Virus record (IMG/VR): IMGVR_UViG_3300042452_000116
Span: 1-35,468 of that record
Source of the DNA: a virus
DNA: 35,468 bases
Direction: 5' to 3' (one strand)
Of this stretch, positions 8,454-16,554 are shown piece by piece (positions within the stretch are counted from its first letter, which is position 1; each line of letters starts with the position of its first letter). Under the pieces are notes generated by a model that was not told where the DNA came from, made no database searches, and saw only the letters and a program-made list of their open reading frames with translations. Made by a program: the position numbers and the translations under genes.

Positions 8454-9341
8454 TTAATCCACTTGCTTCAAAATTTCAATAATATCCGACATCATTTTTT
8501 CTTCTGCCGTTAATGATTTAGAATAATTAAAGATACCTTCAACTGAAAACCCTCTTACCTTCCCTTCTTTAATCATATTCCAAACTTCTTCATTTTCAAC
8601 TTTGAAAGAACCGAACCAAGAACCATCTTTTACCTCCTCAAAACCTTTCATCGGTTTGATACCTCTTTTTTCATCTACAATCCAGCTTTCAAACATCGTA
8701 ACGCCATCCATCACTTGACCGCTATCGTGCATCAAATTTACATTATTCTGGTATCCTTTCTTGAAATACTTTTGCGCTATCTTTTTAATAGTATCAGCGG
8801 TAAACACTACATAATATTCGCCGTTGCCATCGTTGCGGTAAATAGGCGTATCGGCTAACATCAAAGCACCTGTGATAATTCTTTCTTCTTCGTCTTGAAT
8901 AGAAAAGCTTTGCTTATCAATTTGTTTAAGTTTGCTTTCTGCCCAACTTAGCGCACTTGCACCACCCCACGCATCGTACATCAATTGCCCGCAGCCATCG
9001 CCATAGCCTTTTGAGGTTTCTGCGTTTTCTTTATGACGCGATAAAAATGAGTACATTCTTCTAATCGTTTCCACGCTGATAGGTTCGCCCTTTGCTAATT
9101 GGTTGGCTCTTTGTTTTCCGACAGGTGTACCGCACGAACCCCATCCGTTTTCTTCTGCCCAATCTAATGCGTTTTGAGCATTGTTTTTAACGGCATCGGG
9201 ATAATCCGAATAACTATCTTGAAAAGCTAAAAAGGCTTTTTCTATTGCAGGTCTATCAACTAAAGCAACGAAATCAACTTCTACGTTGCTATCCATATCC
9301 TCGCTAATATCTAATCTGTATATTGGTAATTCTTTTTCCAT
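8454..9341 (-). CDS. XkdF-like prohead protease (295 aa)
   Basis: The N-terminus (LPIYRLDISEDMDSNVEVDFVALVDRPAIEKAFLAF) and the second half (YVVFTADTIKKIAQKYFKKG, NVNLMHDSGQVMDGVTMFESWIVDE, SWFGSFKVENEEVWNMIKEGKVRGFSVEGIF) match the XkdF family of head maturation proteases. A conserved His in NLMHD and the GFSVEG strand are visible. Between about residues 45 and 145 is a Trp/Gly/Cys-rich insert (ENGWGSCGTPVGKQRANQLAKGE, LSRHK, GDGCGQLMYDAWGG). I know this insert from Bacteroidetes phage head proteins; its function is unclear. It would cut the scaffold or capsid during maturation. It sits directly upstream of the scaffold-like gene. Confidence 0.75.
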   Translation of the reverse strand: MEKELPIYRLDISEDMDSNVEVDFVALVDRPAIEKAFLAFQDSYSDYPDAVKNNAQNALDWAEENGWGSCGTPVGKQRANQLAKGEPISVETIRRMYSFLSRHKENAETSKGYGDGCGQLMYDAWGGASALSWAESKLKQIDKQSFSIQDEEERIITGALMLADTPIYRNDGNGEYYVVFTADTIKKIAQKYFKKGYQNNVNLMHDSGQVMDGVTMFESWIVDEKRGIKPMKGFEEVKDGSWFGSFKVENEEVWNMIKEGKVRGFSVEGIFNYSKSLTAEEKMMSDIIEILKQVD

Positions 9342-9357
9342 AATCTTAAATAGCGTT

Positions 9358-11676
9358 TTATCCTAATCTTGCCGCTCTGTTAATACGGCGTATTCTTTCT
9401 TGTGAGTTAGTTACGTCACTTTCAATAACATAAGCGCGATTTGTTACATTTCCCATTTCTTGAATAGTTGTTGAATCTAATTGCGTTCTTGTATTTACTA
9501 ATGGTGCTGCGGGTGCAATTGGAGCATTTGCAGGTTGACCAATAGCTTGTGTTGTTACACCACCACCCCCAGGAATTTTAATTGAAGCAATTTGTTTAAC
9601 ACGCGCGATACCTGATAATACCGCAGGTGCAGCCATCAAATAAGGATATGCAGGATTCGCAATTGTTATAGGGTTTTTTGCAGCTTGCCTAAAGATTGTT
9701 GATGCCGAAGTAAAAGTATCAATTGTTGCTTGTGCTATTGCTAATGCTTTTCCAGCTGCTGTATCTCTACCAGCTAATTCCGATAACCCTGATAAAACAC
9801 CACTTGCTGATTGTGCAAGTTGTATTTTATTTTGATATACTTCTTCGTCTAATGCCATTTCAGCATTATCCAATTCTTTTTTTCGTGCTAAATATGCATT
9901 TCTATCAATTATCCCTTTATTGTAATTTTCTTCATTTATCCTTTGTTGTTCTTGTATTGCAAATTGTCTTATTTCAATTTCTTTAGTTACATCGTTTTGT
10001 AGATTTTGTAAATTTAGTAAACGAAGTTCATCAACTTTAAATTGAAAAGAATTTAATTGCGCTAATGCAAGTTGTTCTTTTTCTTGAGCAAAAGAAGCAT
10101 CAATATTTTTATCAATTTCGTTTCTCTCTTTTTTTCTTTCAAAATTAGCTTCATCCGTAATCTGTTGTAATTCTCTTAATTTTTCTTGACGCTTTTTTTC
10201 ATCTTCTAATTCCTTATCGAAATCTTTTTTTCTTTGCTCTGCCGCCTTATCCGATGCCTGTTTATTGATATTTTGTATTGATAATTGAAAACCTGCGCGC
10301 TGGTTTTTTAACTGTAATAATTGATTATCTAATTCTTTTATCGTCTTTTGTCCTTCTTCTTCAACTCCTTTCGGGTCAAAAACTAATTTAGCAATACCAC
10401 CAAATACCTTTTCTTCTAATCCGAAATCTTTCCCTAATGCCTTGCCTACATAGTCAACTGCTTTCAATAATGCCGTAATTGGTACAGTCAAAAATTTTAG
10501 TATGCCCTCTAAAATTTCTTTATTTCTTTTAGATGCTTCAATTTGTCCTTTTAAAGTTATTTGTTGTTGCTTTATACTTTCTTCTGTCGCAGCAATTACT
10601 TGGTCAGTTTGTTTGATTTTAATATCTAAAATCTCTTTTTCACTTTTTCCTTGTAACTTTAAAATATTTTCTTGACCGCCTATTGCATTTAACTTTTCCT
10701 TTTCGGCTTCTAAATTTGCTTGTGTTTTTTTGTTAAGTTCGTTTTGTTCTTCACTTACCCCGCTTACAGCTGCTTTTATTTCATCCCAATATGCAACTAA
10801 TGCGCCAACTGCAATAACAATAGCACCGATACCTGTTGAACCAATAGCAAGACGAATAGCTTTGAAAGCATCAACAACAACAACCTTTAATCGTGCAAAA
10901 TCTTTAGCACTATCAGTTATCGCACTTAACCCTTGCGATAAAGCAAGTGCCGATTGTACTTTCACAAGTGTCTTTTGTAAATCTTCACTTTCTTCACCAA
11001 CCAAACCAATAGCACCTTGCACGGCAGCAATACCACCAGCAGCAGCACTCAGCGCACCAGCAAACGCTTGAAACTTTTTTCCTGGGTCAAACAATTGTGC
11101 CGTTTCTGCTGCTTCTTGTACTGCATCCTTTAATCCTGCAACTTTTTTTGCCGCTGCAATTGCTTCGGCTGAATAATCACCAAATTCTTGTTGTGCTTTA
11201 ATTAATTCAAGATTAGCTTCTTTCAGTTGTTGTTTAATAGAGCCAACTGATTTATTTGCAGTATCGCCATCTAATTTTATACTTTTATCCGATAGTTCGC
11301 TAACGCTTTGATTCAGTTCATCAATCTTTGCTTTTGCATCGATAGCTTCTTTAGAATATTCGCCAAAGTTTATTTTGGCATTATCTAATTCAATATTAGC
11401 TTTATTAATTTTGTCTTTAATATCACTAAAGGCTTGTGATGCTTGTTTACCATCAAAAGTTATTTTCTTACCTGTAGCTTGTTCAACTGCGGTTTTTATT
11501 TCATTAACTTTTTTAGCAGCCGTTTCTGCTTCCTTAGAATATTGACCAAAGTTATCTTCTGCCTTTACTAATTCAGCGTTAGCTTCCATTAGTAGGTCTT
11601 TCATTTCGCCAATAGTATTGACAACTTTATCTTGTCCTTCAATCTGTATCTTAAAACCAATTAATTCTTGTGCCAT
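9358..11676 (-). CDS. Tape measure protein (772 aa)
   Basis: Sets tail length and helps DNA passage in siphoviruses. The first 200 residues carry three copies of a 61-residue unit with ELxxAxxxFGxYSxEA (starting near 31, 92 and 153). Next come Ala/Gly-rich hydrophobic segments (residues ~205-300, with FAGALSAAAGGIAAVQGAIGLVG and GSTGIGAIVIAVGALVAYW), a second hydrophobic segment near 390-410, long charged coiled coils (residues ~470-600, KKDFDKELEDEKKRQEKLREL), and a C-terminal Ala/Pro region with APANAPIAPAAPLVN. This is the classic plan of a tape measure. From the usual relation of about 1.5 angstrom per residue, the tail would be near 110 nm; this is an estimate only. It overlaps the 711-aa gene by one base. 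Confidence 0.85.
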   Translation of the reverse strand: MAQELIGFKIQIEGQDKVVNTIGEMKDLLMEANAELVKAEDNFGQYSKEAETAAKKVNEIKTAVEQATGKKITFDGKQASQAFSDIKDKINKANIELDNAKINFGEYSKEAIDAKAKIDELNQSVSELSDKSIKLDGDTANKSVGSIKQQLKEANLELIKAQQEFGDYSAEAIAAAKKVAGLKDAVQEAAETAQLFDPGKKFQAFAGALSAAAGGIAAVQGAIGLVGEESEDLQKTLVKVQSALALSQGLSAITDSAKDFARLKVVVVDAFKAIRLAIGSTGIGAIVIAVGALVAYWDEIKAAVSGVSEEQNELNKKTQANLEAEKEKLNAIGGQENILKLQGKSEKEILDIKIKQTDQVIAATEESIKQQQITLKGQIEASKRNKEILEGILKFLTVPITALLKAVDYVGKALGKDFGLEEKVFGGIAKLVFDPKGVEEEGQKTIKELDNQLLQLKNQRAGFQLSIQNINKQASDKAAEQRKKDFDKELEDEKKRQEKLRELQQITDEANFERKKERNEIDKNIDASFAQEKEQLALAQLNSFQFKVDELRLLNLQNLQNDVTKEIEIRQFAIQEQQRINEENYNKGIIDRNAYLARKKELDNAEMALDEEVYQNKIQLAQSASGVLSGLSELAGRDTAAGKALAIAQATIDTFTSASTIFRQAAKNPITIANPAYPYLMAAPAVLSGIARVKQIASIKIPGGGGVTTQAIGQPANAPIAPAAPLVNTRTQLDSTTIQEMGNVTNRAYVIESDVTNSQERIRRINRAARLG
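11077..11676 (-). repeat. Threefold 61-residue repeat at the tape measure N-terminus
   Basis: Three units with the same spacing begin ANAELVKAEDNFGQYSKEA, ANIELDNAKINFGEYSKEA and ANLELIKAQQEFGDYSAEA at residues 32, 93 and 154, each followed by a K-x-DG / I-K-x-DG turn. They are diverged at DNA level, so the duplication is old. Confidence 0.8.
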
Positions 11677-13811
11677 TATTCGTATGTTAATTCAATTACT
11701 TTTAAAAATTCGCATTTCGTAGAGTTAGGCACGGAAGGATTGTAGTCAATAACTTTATTTAATCGCCATAGTGAGCCATCGATATAAATATGTTTTGAAA
11801 AATCAAGTGAGAAAATATCGGTTAACTTTAAATAAATATAGCACGTCAATAATTTGCTATCCTTATCCGTTATTTCAGCAACGTATGAACTCCAAAACAC
11901 GTTATACATATTAGCCGTAGGGTATTGATTTGTTAGCGTGTAATAAAGTTCTTTTGGTACTCCAAAATTCAAATCACTTGTTGGTGTATCTGGATTGTCT
12001 AAGTGACCACCCCAACCATAGGTCGTAAGTGCAGAACCTACATTACCGCCAGAATTTCTAATATGCCAACTGGAAACACCTGTTATTTTACGCACTTGGA
12101 AAATACGGATATTGCTTTCCATTGTATCTTCCGATTGTGTATTTTGTGTATTTGTTAGTTTAAAGATTGTAGGAAAGCGTTTATCCTCGCCTTGATAACT
12201 TACGATAGGAGTAGGACTGAAAATAAGTTCAGCGGTTTGCTTATCGGTACTAAATTCAAAACCAGTATCCTCTATATAGTCGCCGTATGTTTGTGCATAC
12301 CTTTTACTGTAATCTTCATTATAAAAGTCGTTATCTGGTTTGTATTTGTACTCAAAATACCTGCCATTAAGTTCACCCATTGGAGTAAGCTTAATTGCTT
12401 TTGCTCTATCGACTTTATACGTCCAATCTAAATTTTGTGTTGCTTCATCATCTAATAAAAGAAGATTTTGATTATCAATTAAAAGTTCTTCCTCTAAGTC
12501 GTTTATTTGTAAGAAATGAAATGCACTTTGGTAAAAGTCAACATAAGGTTCAATCTTTAAATGCTTTTCCTTTACGCTATCTTCTATTATGTAAAGGTTC
12601 ATTAACTTAATAACGGATGCAACAAAATCTTTTTGAAATATACCTTGCGGCAAAGTATCGTTAATGGCTATCGTATCGTTATAACCTAAGTTAACATATT
12701 GCGGTGTAGCAGAAGTAAAGTTTAATGAACCTTGGTCAATTCTAAATTGTTCTACATCGGTATTAACATTTACAATTAATGTATTATTTAATGCAAATGT
12801 TATATTTGGAATATCAATTGTAATATTAAAAGGATTACCGCCAACAGCATCGCCTATATAATTATAAATTACATTTCCATCTTTAATTACTTCAATAGAA
12901 AATATAGTACCCGAAGTTACAATTTCACCTAATAAAGTAAATGTTAATGTACCAGTAAAATTTGTAGCTGAATTATATGTAAAGATTGTATTAAAGGTAT
13001 TGATAGTAAAACTACCAAGAGTTTGAGGTGTCCATACAAGGTAATTTGAATTACTATATGTATCTACATTCGCCGCTGCTAATAACCCAAGTGAACTATA
13101 TTTTTTTAATAATTTTTGATTATTAGGAATAACTAATCGCTTGAAAAAATCAGTATTAAAGAAATTGCTTTCCCAAGTGTAACCAGCGTTCGTGATAATT
13201 TTATCCATATACTCACGTACGAACAAAGCAGGGCGAAAAGCGGTAAAGTGCCAATTCTTTTTATTAGAATGTGATACTTGCCCGTAATCAACTAACGGAT
13301 AGTAATAACCCATTCCACTTGCCGTGTTTCCAGATGCTTGCTCCCACGAATTAACAATGTTATCATAATTCCAAACGTGGTCGTACTGCGAAAAATCTAA
13401 GTTTTCAAGTTTCTTCGTTCCCAACGCGTTTACAAAACCACCCAACTCACCAAATACAACACATTCGTATTCTATCGTACCTCTATCGATTGTGATTTCT
13501 AAAAGTCGAATAACACCTTTGAAGATTTGTATTTTATCTACATAGATAACACAAGCTGCGGATTTGAACGCGTTAAAGTTGTAACCCACATTATCCTGCA
13601 AAGGGTTATGGAAGTTGGCGCTACTGAACTCGAATATATGACCGAATAATTTGTTGTTAACTGCATTTCCGGGGAGTATGATAGTTTTAGAAAAGTTAGT
13701 ATTACGCGCAGCAAAATCTGTAATATCGTCAATAGCATACGTAAACTCGGAAGATAAATCTTGACTTAAATCTAACCTATTATCCTCTATGTAAATTTCG
13801 GTATTTATCAT
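11676..13811 (-). CDS. Large tail-tip / baseplate-like protein (711 aa)
   Basis: Starts MINTEIYIEDNRLDLSQDLSSEFTYAIDDITDFAARNTNFSKTIILPGN, a pattern I associate with tail-tip proteins of Bacteroidetes siphophages. The N-terminal third is strand-rich (CVIYVDKIQIFKGVIRLLEITIDRGTIEYECVVFG) and resembles distal-tail or hub domains. The middle is a beta-rich Asn/Thr-rich region, and the C-terminal part has YIYLKLTDIFSLDFSKHIYIDGSLWRLNKVIDYNPS. It lies beside the tape measure and the 402-aa protein, with which it overlaps by 4 bases. The exact role (hub or receptor-binding) is not determined from the sequence. Confidence 0.6.
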   Translation of the reverse strand: MINTEIYIEDNRLDLSQDLSSEFTYAIDDITDFAARNTNFSKTIILPGNAVNNKLFGHIFEFSSANFHNPLQDNVGYNFNAFKSAACVIYVDKIQIFKGVIRLLEITIDRGTIEYECVVFGELGGFVNALGTKKLENLDFSQYDHVWNYDNIVNSWEQASGNTASGMGYYYPLVDYGQVSHSNKKNWHFTAFRPALFVREYMDKIITNAGYTWESNFFNTDFFKRLVIPNNQKLLKKYSSLGLLAAANVDTYSNSNYLVWTPQTLGSFTINTFNTIFTYNSATNFTGTLTFTLLGEIVTSGTIFSIEVIKDGNVIYNYIGDAVGGNPFNITIDIPNITFALNNTLIVNVNTDVEQFRIDQGSLNFTSATPQYVNLGYNDTIAINDTLPQGIFQKDFVASVIKLMNLYIIEDSVKEKHLKIEPYVDFYQSAFHFLQINDLEEELLIDNQNLLLLDDEATQNLDWTYKVDRAKAIKLTPMGELNGRYFEYKYKPDNDFYNEDYSKRYAQTYGDYIEDTGFEFSTDKQTAELIFSPTPIVSYQGEDKRFPTIFKLTNTQNTQSEDTMESNIRIFQVRKITGVSSWHIRNSGGNVGSALTTYGWGGHLDNPDTPTSDLNFGVPKELYYTLTNQYPTANMYNVFWSSYVAEITDKDSKLLTCYIYLKLTDIFSLDFSKHIYIDGSLWRLNKVIDYNPSVPNSTKCEFLKVIELTYE

Positions 13812-15016
13812 CGATATTGTGAATTGATTTGATACGCTAAATCTATATCTAATTCTAAATTAAATGTTTTATCGGCAAAGCGTTTCTTTTCTGTCCAAGT
13901 GGTTGTTTGAATGTTTATCGGTACGAATTGATTGTTGCGTTCTAAATAAACTTCTGGCGACGCGATTAACTCTTTTAGCCAATTGTAATCGGTAAAGTTT
14001 ACCCAATCGCTGATTAGCTTGTAAGTTATTTTTTGTTTTGTACTAAAAGGAATTGAACCGCCATACAATCTACCATAGGCATCAACCATATCCATTGCCG
14101 TTGTAGCTGCTTCGTATTCATATTGTAAACGCTCAAATGAATTGCGCTCTACGTTCCTTGTTTGCCTGTTTACTAACGTAAAATTAAATGTTTCATACCC
14201 ACCAACGGCGTTTAAGAAATGCAAAGGAATAATATCGTATTGCGTACAATTTAAAGTAACTCGGATAACGTCGGTTTGCACTCCTGCAATCTTTGCCTTT
14301 ACATCGTAGTACGTTGTGGCATCGCTAATAACTGAAGAACCTAAATAAGTATTTATACCGCGCGGTGAAATATCCAATAAGGCAAAATCTTCCCACGATT
14401 GCGTTCCGCCTGTGTAGTTTGTACTTGTTGTTCCGTTCACACGCGTAATATCTAAAGAAAGGCTTTTAGGTGTGTTTTCTGCATCGCTCAAAAACGAAGT
14501 GTACAATCTGCCTGTATTAATTAAGCTTTTTGGAAACGTAACTTGAGTTTTATCTCTGTTTGTAAGATAATAGCCAGAATAAGCAGTATCGTATCTTGCA
14601 GGCGAAAGAAAAGCATCCGAAGTAGGATTGTAAAGATAATCTTGAATGTAATTGTAACCAAACGCACTTTGTTCTTCTAAGTTCGTATAAGTAGTGCCGC
14701 CGTAATCTTCGCCAAACTTTAATTCATACTCAACGTAAATATCGTTGCCTGTATAAGAGATTGCGTTATTAGTGCTGATATTCGGCTTAAAATAAGAGTT
14801 CCAATAGTTTCTAATTATTGGTGCTACGTTAAAAATTCCCTTTTCGGTACTCGGTTGCGGAAATGATTTTAACCTTGCTACTAAATTTGTATTTATGTAC
14901 ACATCGCACACGTATTTGAAATTCGGTACTGCTCTGTTAGTTGAGGTTACAACAAAATAAAGCGCGCTATGCATCGAACTATAATTCGCAGGTGTACTAT
15001 TTATTGTTATTGCCAT
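13808..15016 (-). CDS. Tail protein, unknown (402 aa)
   Basis: Not a named family to me. It starts MAITINSTPANYSSMHSALYFVVTSTNRAVPNFKYVCDVYINTNLVARLKSFPQPS, then FNVAPIIRNYW, a long beta-strand pattern and GGYETFNFTLVNRQTRNVERNSFERLQYEYEAA. The IPLHFLNAVGGYETFNF segment is typical of a protein that many Bacteroidetes phages place just before the large tail-tip protein. It ends 4 bases into the next gene, so both are translated from one message. A role in the tail tip or as an adhesin is inference. Confidence 0.6.
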   Translation of the reverse strand: MAITINSTPANYSSMHSALYFVVTSTNRAVPNFKYVCDVYINTNLVARLKSFPQPSTEKGIFNVAPIIRNYWNSYFKPNISTNNAISYTGNDIYVEYELKFGEDYGGTTYTNLEEQSAFGYNYIQDYLYNPTSDAFLSPARYDTAYSGYYLTNRDKTQVTFPKSLINTGRLYTSFLSDAENTPKSLSLDITRVNGTTSTNYTGGTQSWEDFALLDISPRGINTYLGSSVISDATTYYDVKAKIAGVQTDVIRVTLNCTQYDIIPLHFLNAVGGYETFNFTLVNRQTRNVERNSFERLQYEYEAATTAMDMVDAYGRLYGGSIPFSTKQKITYKLISDWVNFTDYNWLKELIASPEVYLERNNQFVPINIQTTTWTEKKRFADKTFNLELDIDLAYQINSQYR

Positions 15017-15710
15017 TTAATTGTATTGCTTTGATATTTAACGTGATTTCTTTTCCTATAATCTTTGATACAGAACTGATGAATTGCTCGTTGAACGAAT
15101 ATTGTATTGCATTATCAAAATATCCTGTTTTCTTTAATCCTTTCTTTTTTATGTTTACCGCTACGGCGTAAGCTAAACTTTTTTGATTGTTGGCTTGGCT
15201 TACCATCTTAGATAGCGATTGCCGTTTGGCTTGTCGCTTCGTTATGGCTACGTCGCCCTTTATATTGTTTCTTTTTATCCAATCAAAAATATTTTGCTGC
15301 ATTTTTTTTCCAATCAAAATGCCGCCTTTCTTATTTAATATTTTTTTAAACTTATATGGCGAAGTGCTATTCTTGCTTACTGAATTATCGTATCCTTGTA
15401 CGCCTTTGTTTACAAAGTCATAATACTTTGATGCTGGCGAACCTTTCGGATACCCAATATCGATACTTAATTGATTGCCATTTCTAATAACTGCGCTTTG
15501 TTCTAATTCATCACTTAAAGCGCCTGTATCGACTTTACCCTGCGCTTCTAAATTTTCCTGAACCTTTAATACAAAGTTCGCTGCACTAATCGTTAAATAA
15601 TATTCTAAGGAATTTAATTTAGTAGCTTTTTCAAAAAAACTTTTATCCTGTCCTAATTGGTCAAGGAAAGATAAAACCTCGGCTTGTAATTGTTTAATAC
15701 TTTTTGCCAT
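14997..15710 (-). CDS. Minor tail / tail completion-like protein (237 aa)
   Basis: A basic, Lys/Asn-rich protein. Residues 1-60 are helical (IKQLQAEVLSFLDQLGQ). A short strand pattern follows (VDTGALSDELEQSAVIRNGNQLSIDIGYPKGSPASKYYDFVNKGVQG), which looks like the HK97 gp10 type of tail-completion protein (a VDTG, YYDFVNKG pattern). The rest is Lys-rich with KKGLKKTGYFDNAI. It starts 16 bases inside the tail chaperone end, so translation is coupled. Assignment by pattern; gp10-like is moderately likely. Confidence 0.55.
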   Translation of the reverse strand: MAKSIKQLQAEVLSFLDQLGQDKSFFEKATKLNSLEYYLTISAANFVLKVQENLEAQGKVDTGALSDELEQSAVIRNGNQLSIDIGYPKGSPASKYYDFVNKGVQGYDNSVSKNSTSPYKFKKILNKKGGILIGKKMQQNIFDWIKRNNIKGDVAITKRQAKRQSLSKMVSQANNQKSLAYAVAVNIKKKGLKKTGYFDNAIQYSFNEQFISSVSKIIGKEITLNIKAIQLNGNNNK

Positions 15711-15957
15711 ACGCTTTCCTTAATTGCTCGCTTTCGTATTCGCCTTTCGCCTTGAGGTAAGCAAGGTCATTAAGGTACTGAAGTGTAGGGATTTCATATG
15801 CTTGTTCCAGCGTGACCTTTTCGAGTGTAGCAACCAACTCGGTTTGGTATATCCATCCATAGTATCGCATAAAGTTTGATACACCGCCTCGGCTTGATAA
15901 CGGCTCATCTTCTTCGCCATTTCCGCTATCAAATAATCCTTCGAACTCTTTATCCAA
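15694..15957 (-). CDS. Tail assembly chaperone, minus-one frame C-terminal extension
   Basis: This is not a stand-alone gene but probably the C-terminal part of a fused chaperone. The frame is open from the T9 run at 15975, where it continues LSSIQKLDKEFEGLF, and ends at 15694. It has a credible helical composition: RYYGWIYQTELVATLEKVTLEQAYEIPTLQYLNDLAYLKAK and a charged end EYESEQLRKAYGKKY. Joining after residue ~160 of the upstream frame gives about 253 residues. The alternatives are programmed minus-one slippage, as in lambda G-GT, or a base-count error in the homopolymer. Confidence 0.65.
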   Translation of the reverse strand: MDKEFEGLFDSGNGEEDEPLSSRGGVSNFMRYYGWIYQTELVATLEKVTLEQAYEIPTLQYLNDLAYLKAKGEYESEQLRKAYGKKY

Positions 15958-16454
15958 TTTTTGTATACTTGATAAAAAAAAACCACACTTCCGAGAATTG
16001 CGGTGATAGGTGCTTCGAGCATATCCTGCGCATAATCCTCGTGCCTACTCGCATCGTACTTATCTAACCTCCACCCGAGCAAGGTTTTCTTCATCGGCAT
16101 AACCATACAGGCAGCAATCTTATGTAAGTTGCCGTTTACGTCTTGCCCGAAATGCTTTGTTTCAATATAACGCGCTGCGGGTATCTTACGCACGTCATAA
16201 ATGCACTTATACCTCTTGCCGTTTATTTTTATGTACTTTTGTGGCTCGGGTTTAATCTCTTCGTGGATAAAACTAATCGACTTTAACAAAGGGTTTAAAT
16301 CTTTAATCGGTAAGCTATCGATTTCATTTTCAGTCATACGCATACAAATCGCGGCTGATTGAATTGCGATATCTAATTCGTTTAACTCCTTAGATTTTAG
16401 AAACAACTCATTGAGTTGCTGCCATTGAAATACGGATATGTCTTTCCACGTCAT
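15720..16454 (-). CDS. Tail assembly chaperone, zero-frame product (244 aa; N-terminal 160 residues common to both frames)
   Basis: Residues 1-160 are common to both reading options. They are helical with VFQWQQLNELFLKSKELNELDIAIQSAAICM and a short YIKINGKRYKCIYDVRKIPAARYIETKHF strand part, as in tail assembly chaperones of siphoviruses. At 15974-15982 (plus coordinates) a run of nine T on the minus strand lies in frame as GTT TTT TTT TAT. After it the zero frame continues for 84 codons, but that part (HSKRSRWNKHMKSLHFSTL) looks like random translation, while the minus-one frame looks like real protein. The product after the run is therefore uncertain. Confidence 0.65.
   Translation of the reverse strand: MTWKDISVFQWQQLNELFLKSKELNELDIAIQSAAICMRMTENEIDSLPIKDLNPLLKSISFIHEEIKPEPQKYIKINGKRYKCIYDVRKIPAARYIETKHFGQDVNGNLHKIAACMVMPMKKTLLGWRLDKYDASRHEDYAQDMLEAPITAILGSVVFFYQVYKNWIKSSKDYLIAEMAKKMSRYQAEAVYQTLCDTMDGYTKPSWLLHSKRSRWNKHMKSLHFSTLMTLLTSRRKANTKASN
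15974..15982 (-). other. Candidate minus-one slippery site (T9 run)
   Basis: Nine consecutive T on the minus strand, in frame as G-TT TTT TTT T-AT. This contains the heptamer T TTT TTT that fits X XXY YYZ. Both frames are open on both sides of the run. A downstream stimulatory structure is not obvious by eye. Confidence 0.6.
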
Positions 16455-16554
16455 ACCTATAAATAGATTTTGTTTTGAAATTGTCTTTGAATTATATGAA
16501 AAGGAAATAAGTCAAAATATCCCCTTTTTGAGTTGTATAGTAATCCTTGGTAAC

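Noticed and set aside
10730-11071. 113-aa plus-strand frame opposite the tape measure
   Set aside because: Shadow of the Ala-rich hydrophobic segment of the tape measure; no leader or operon context on that strand.
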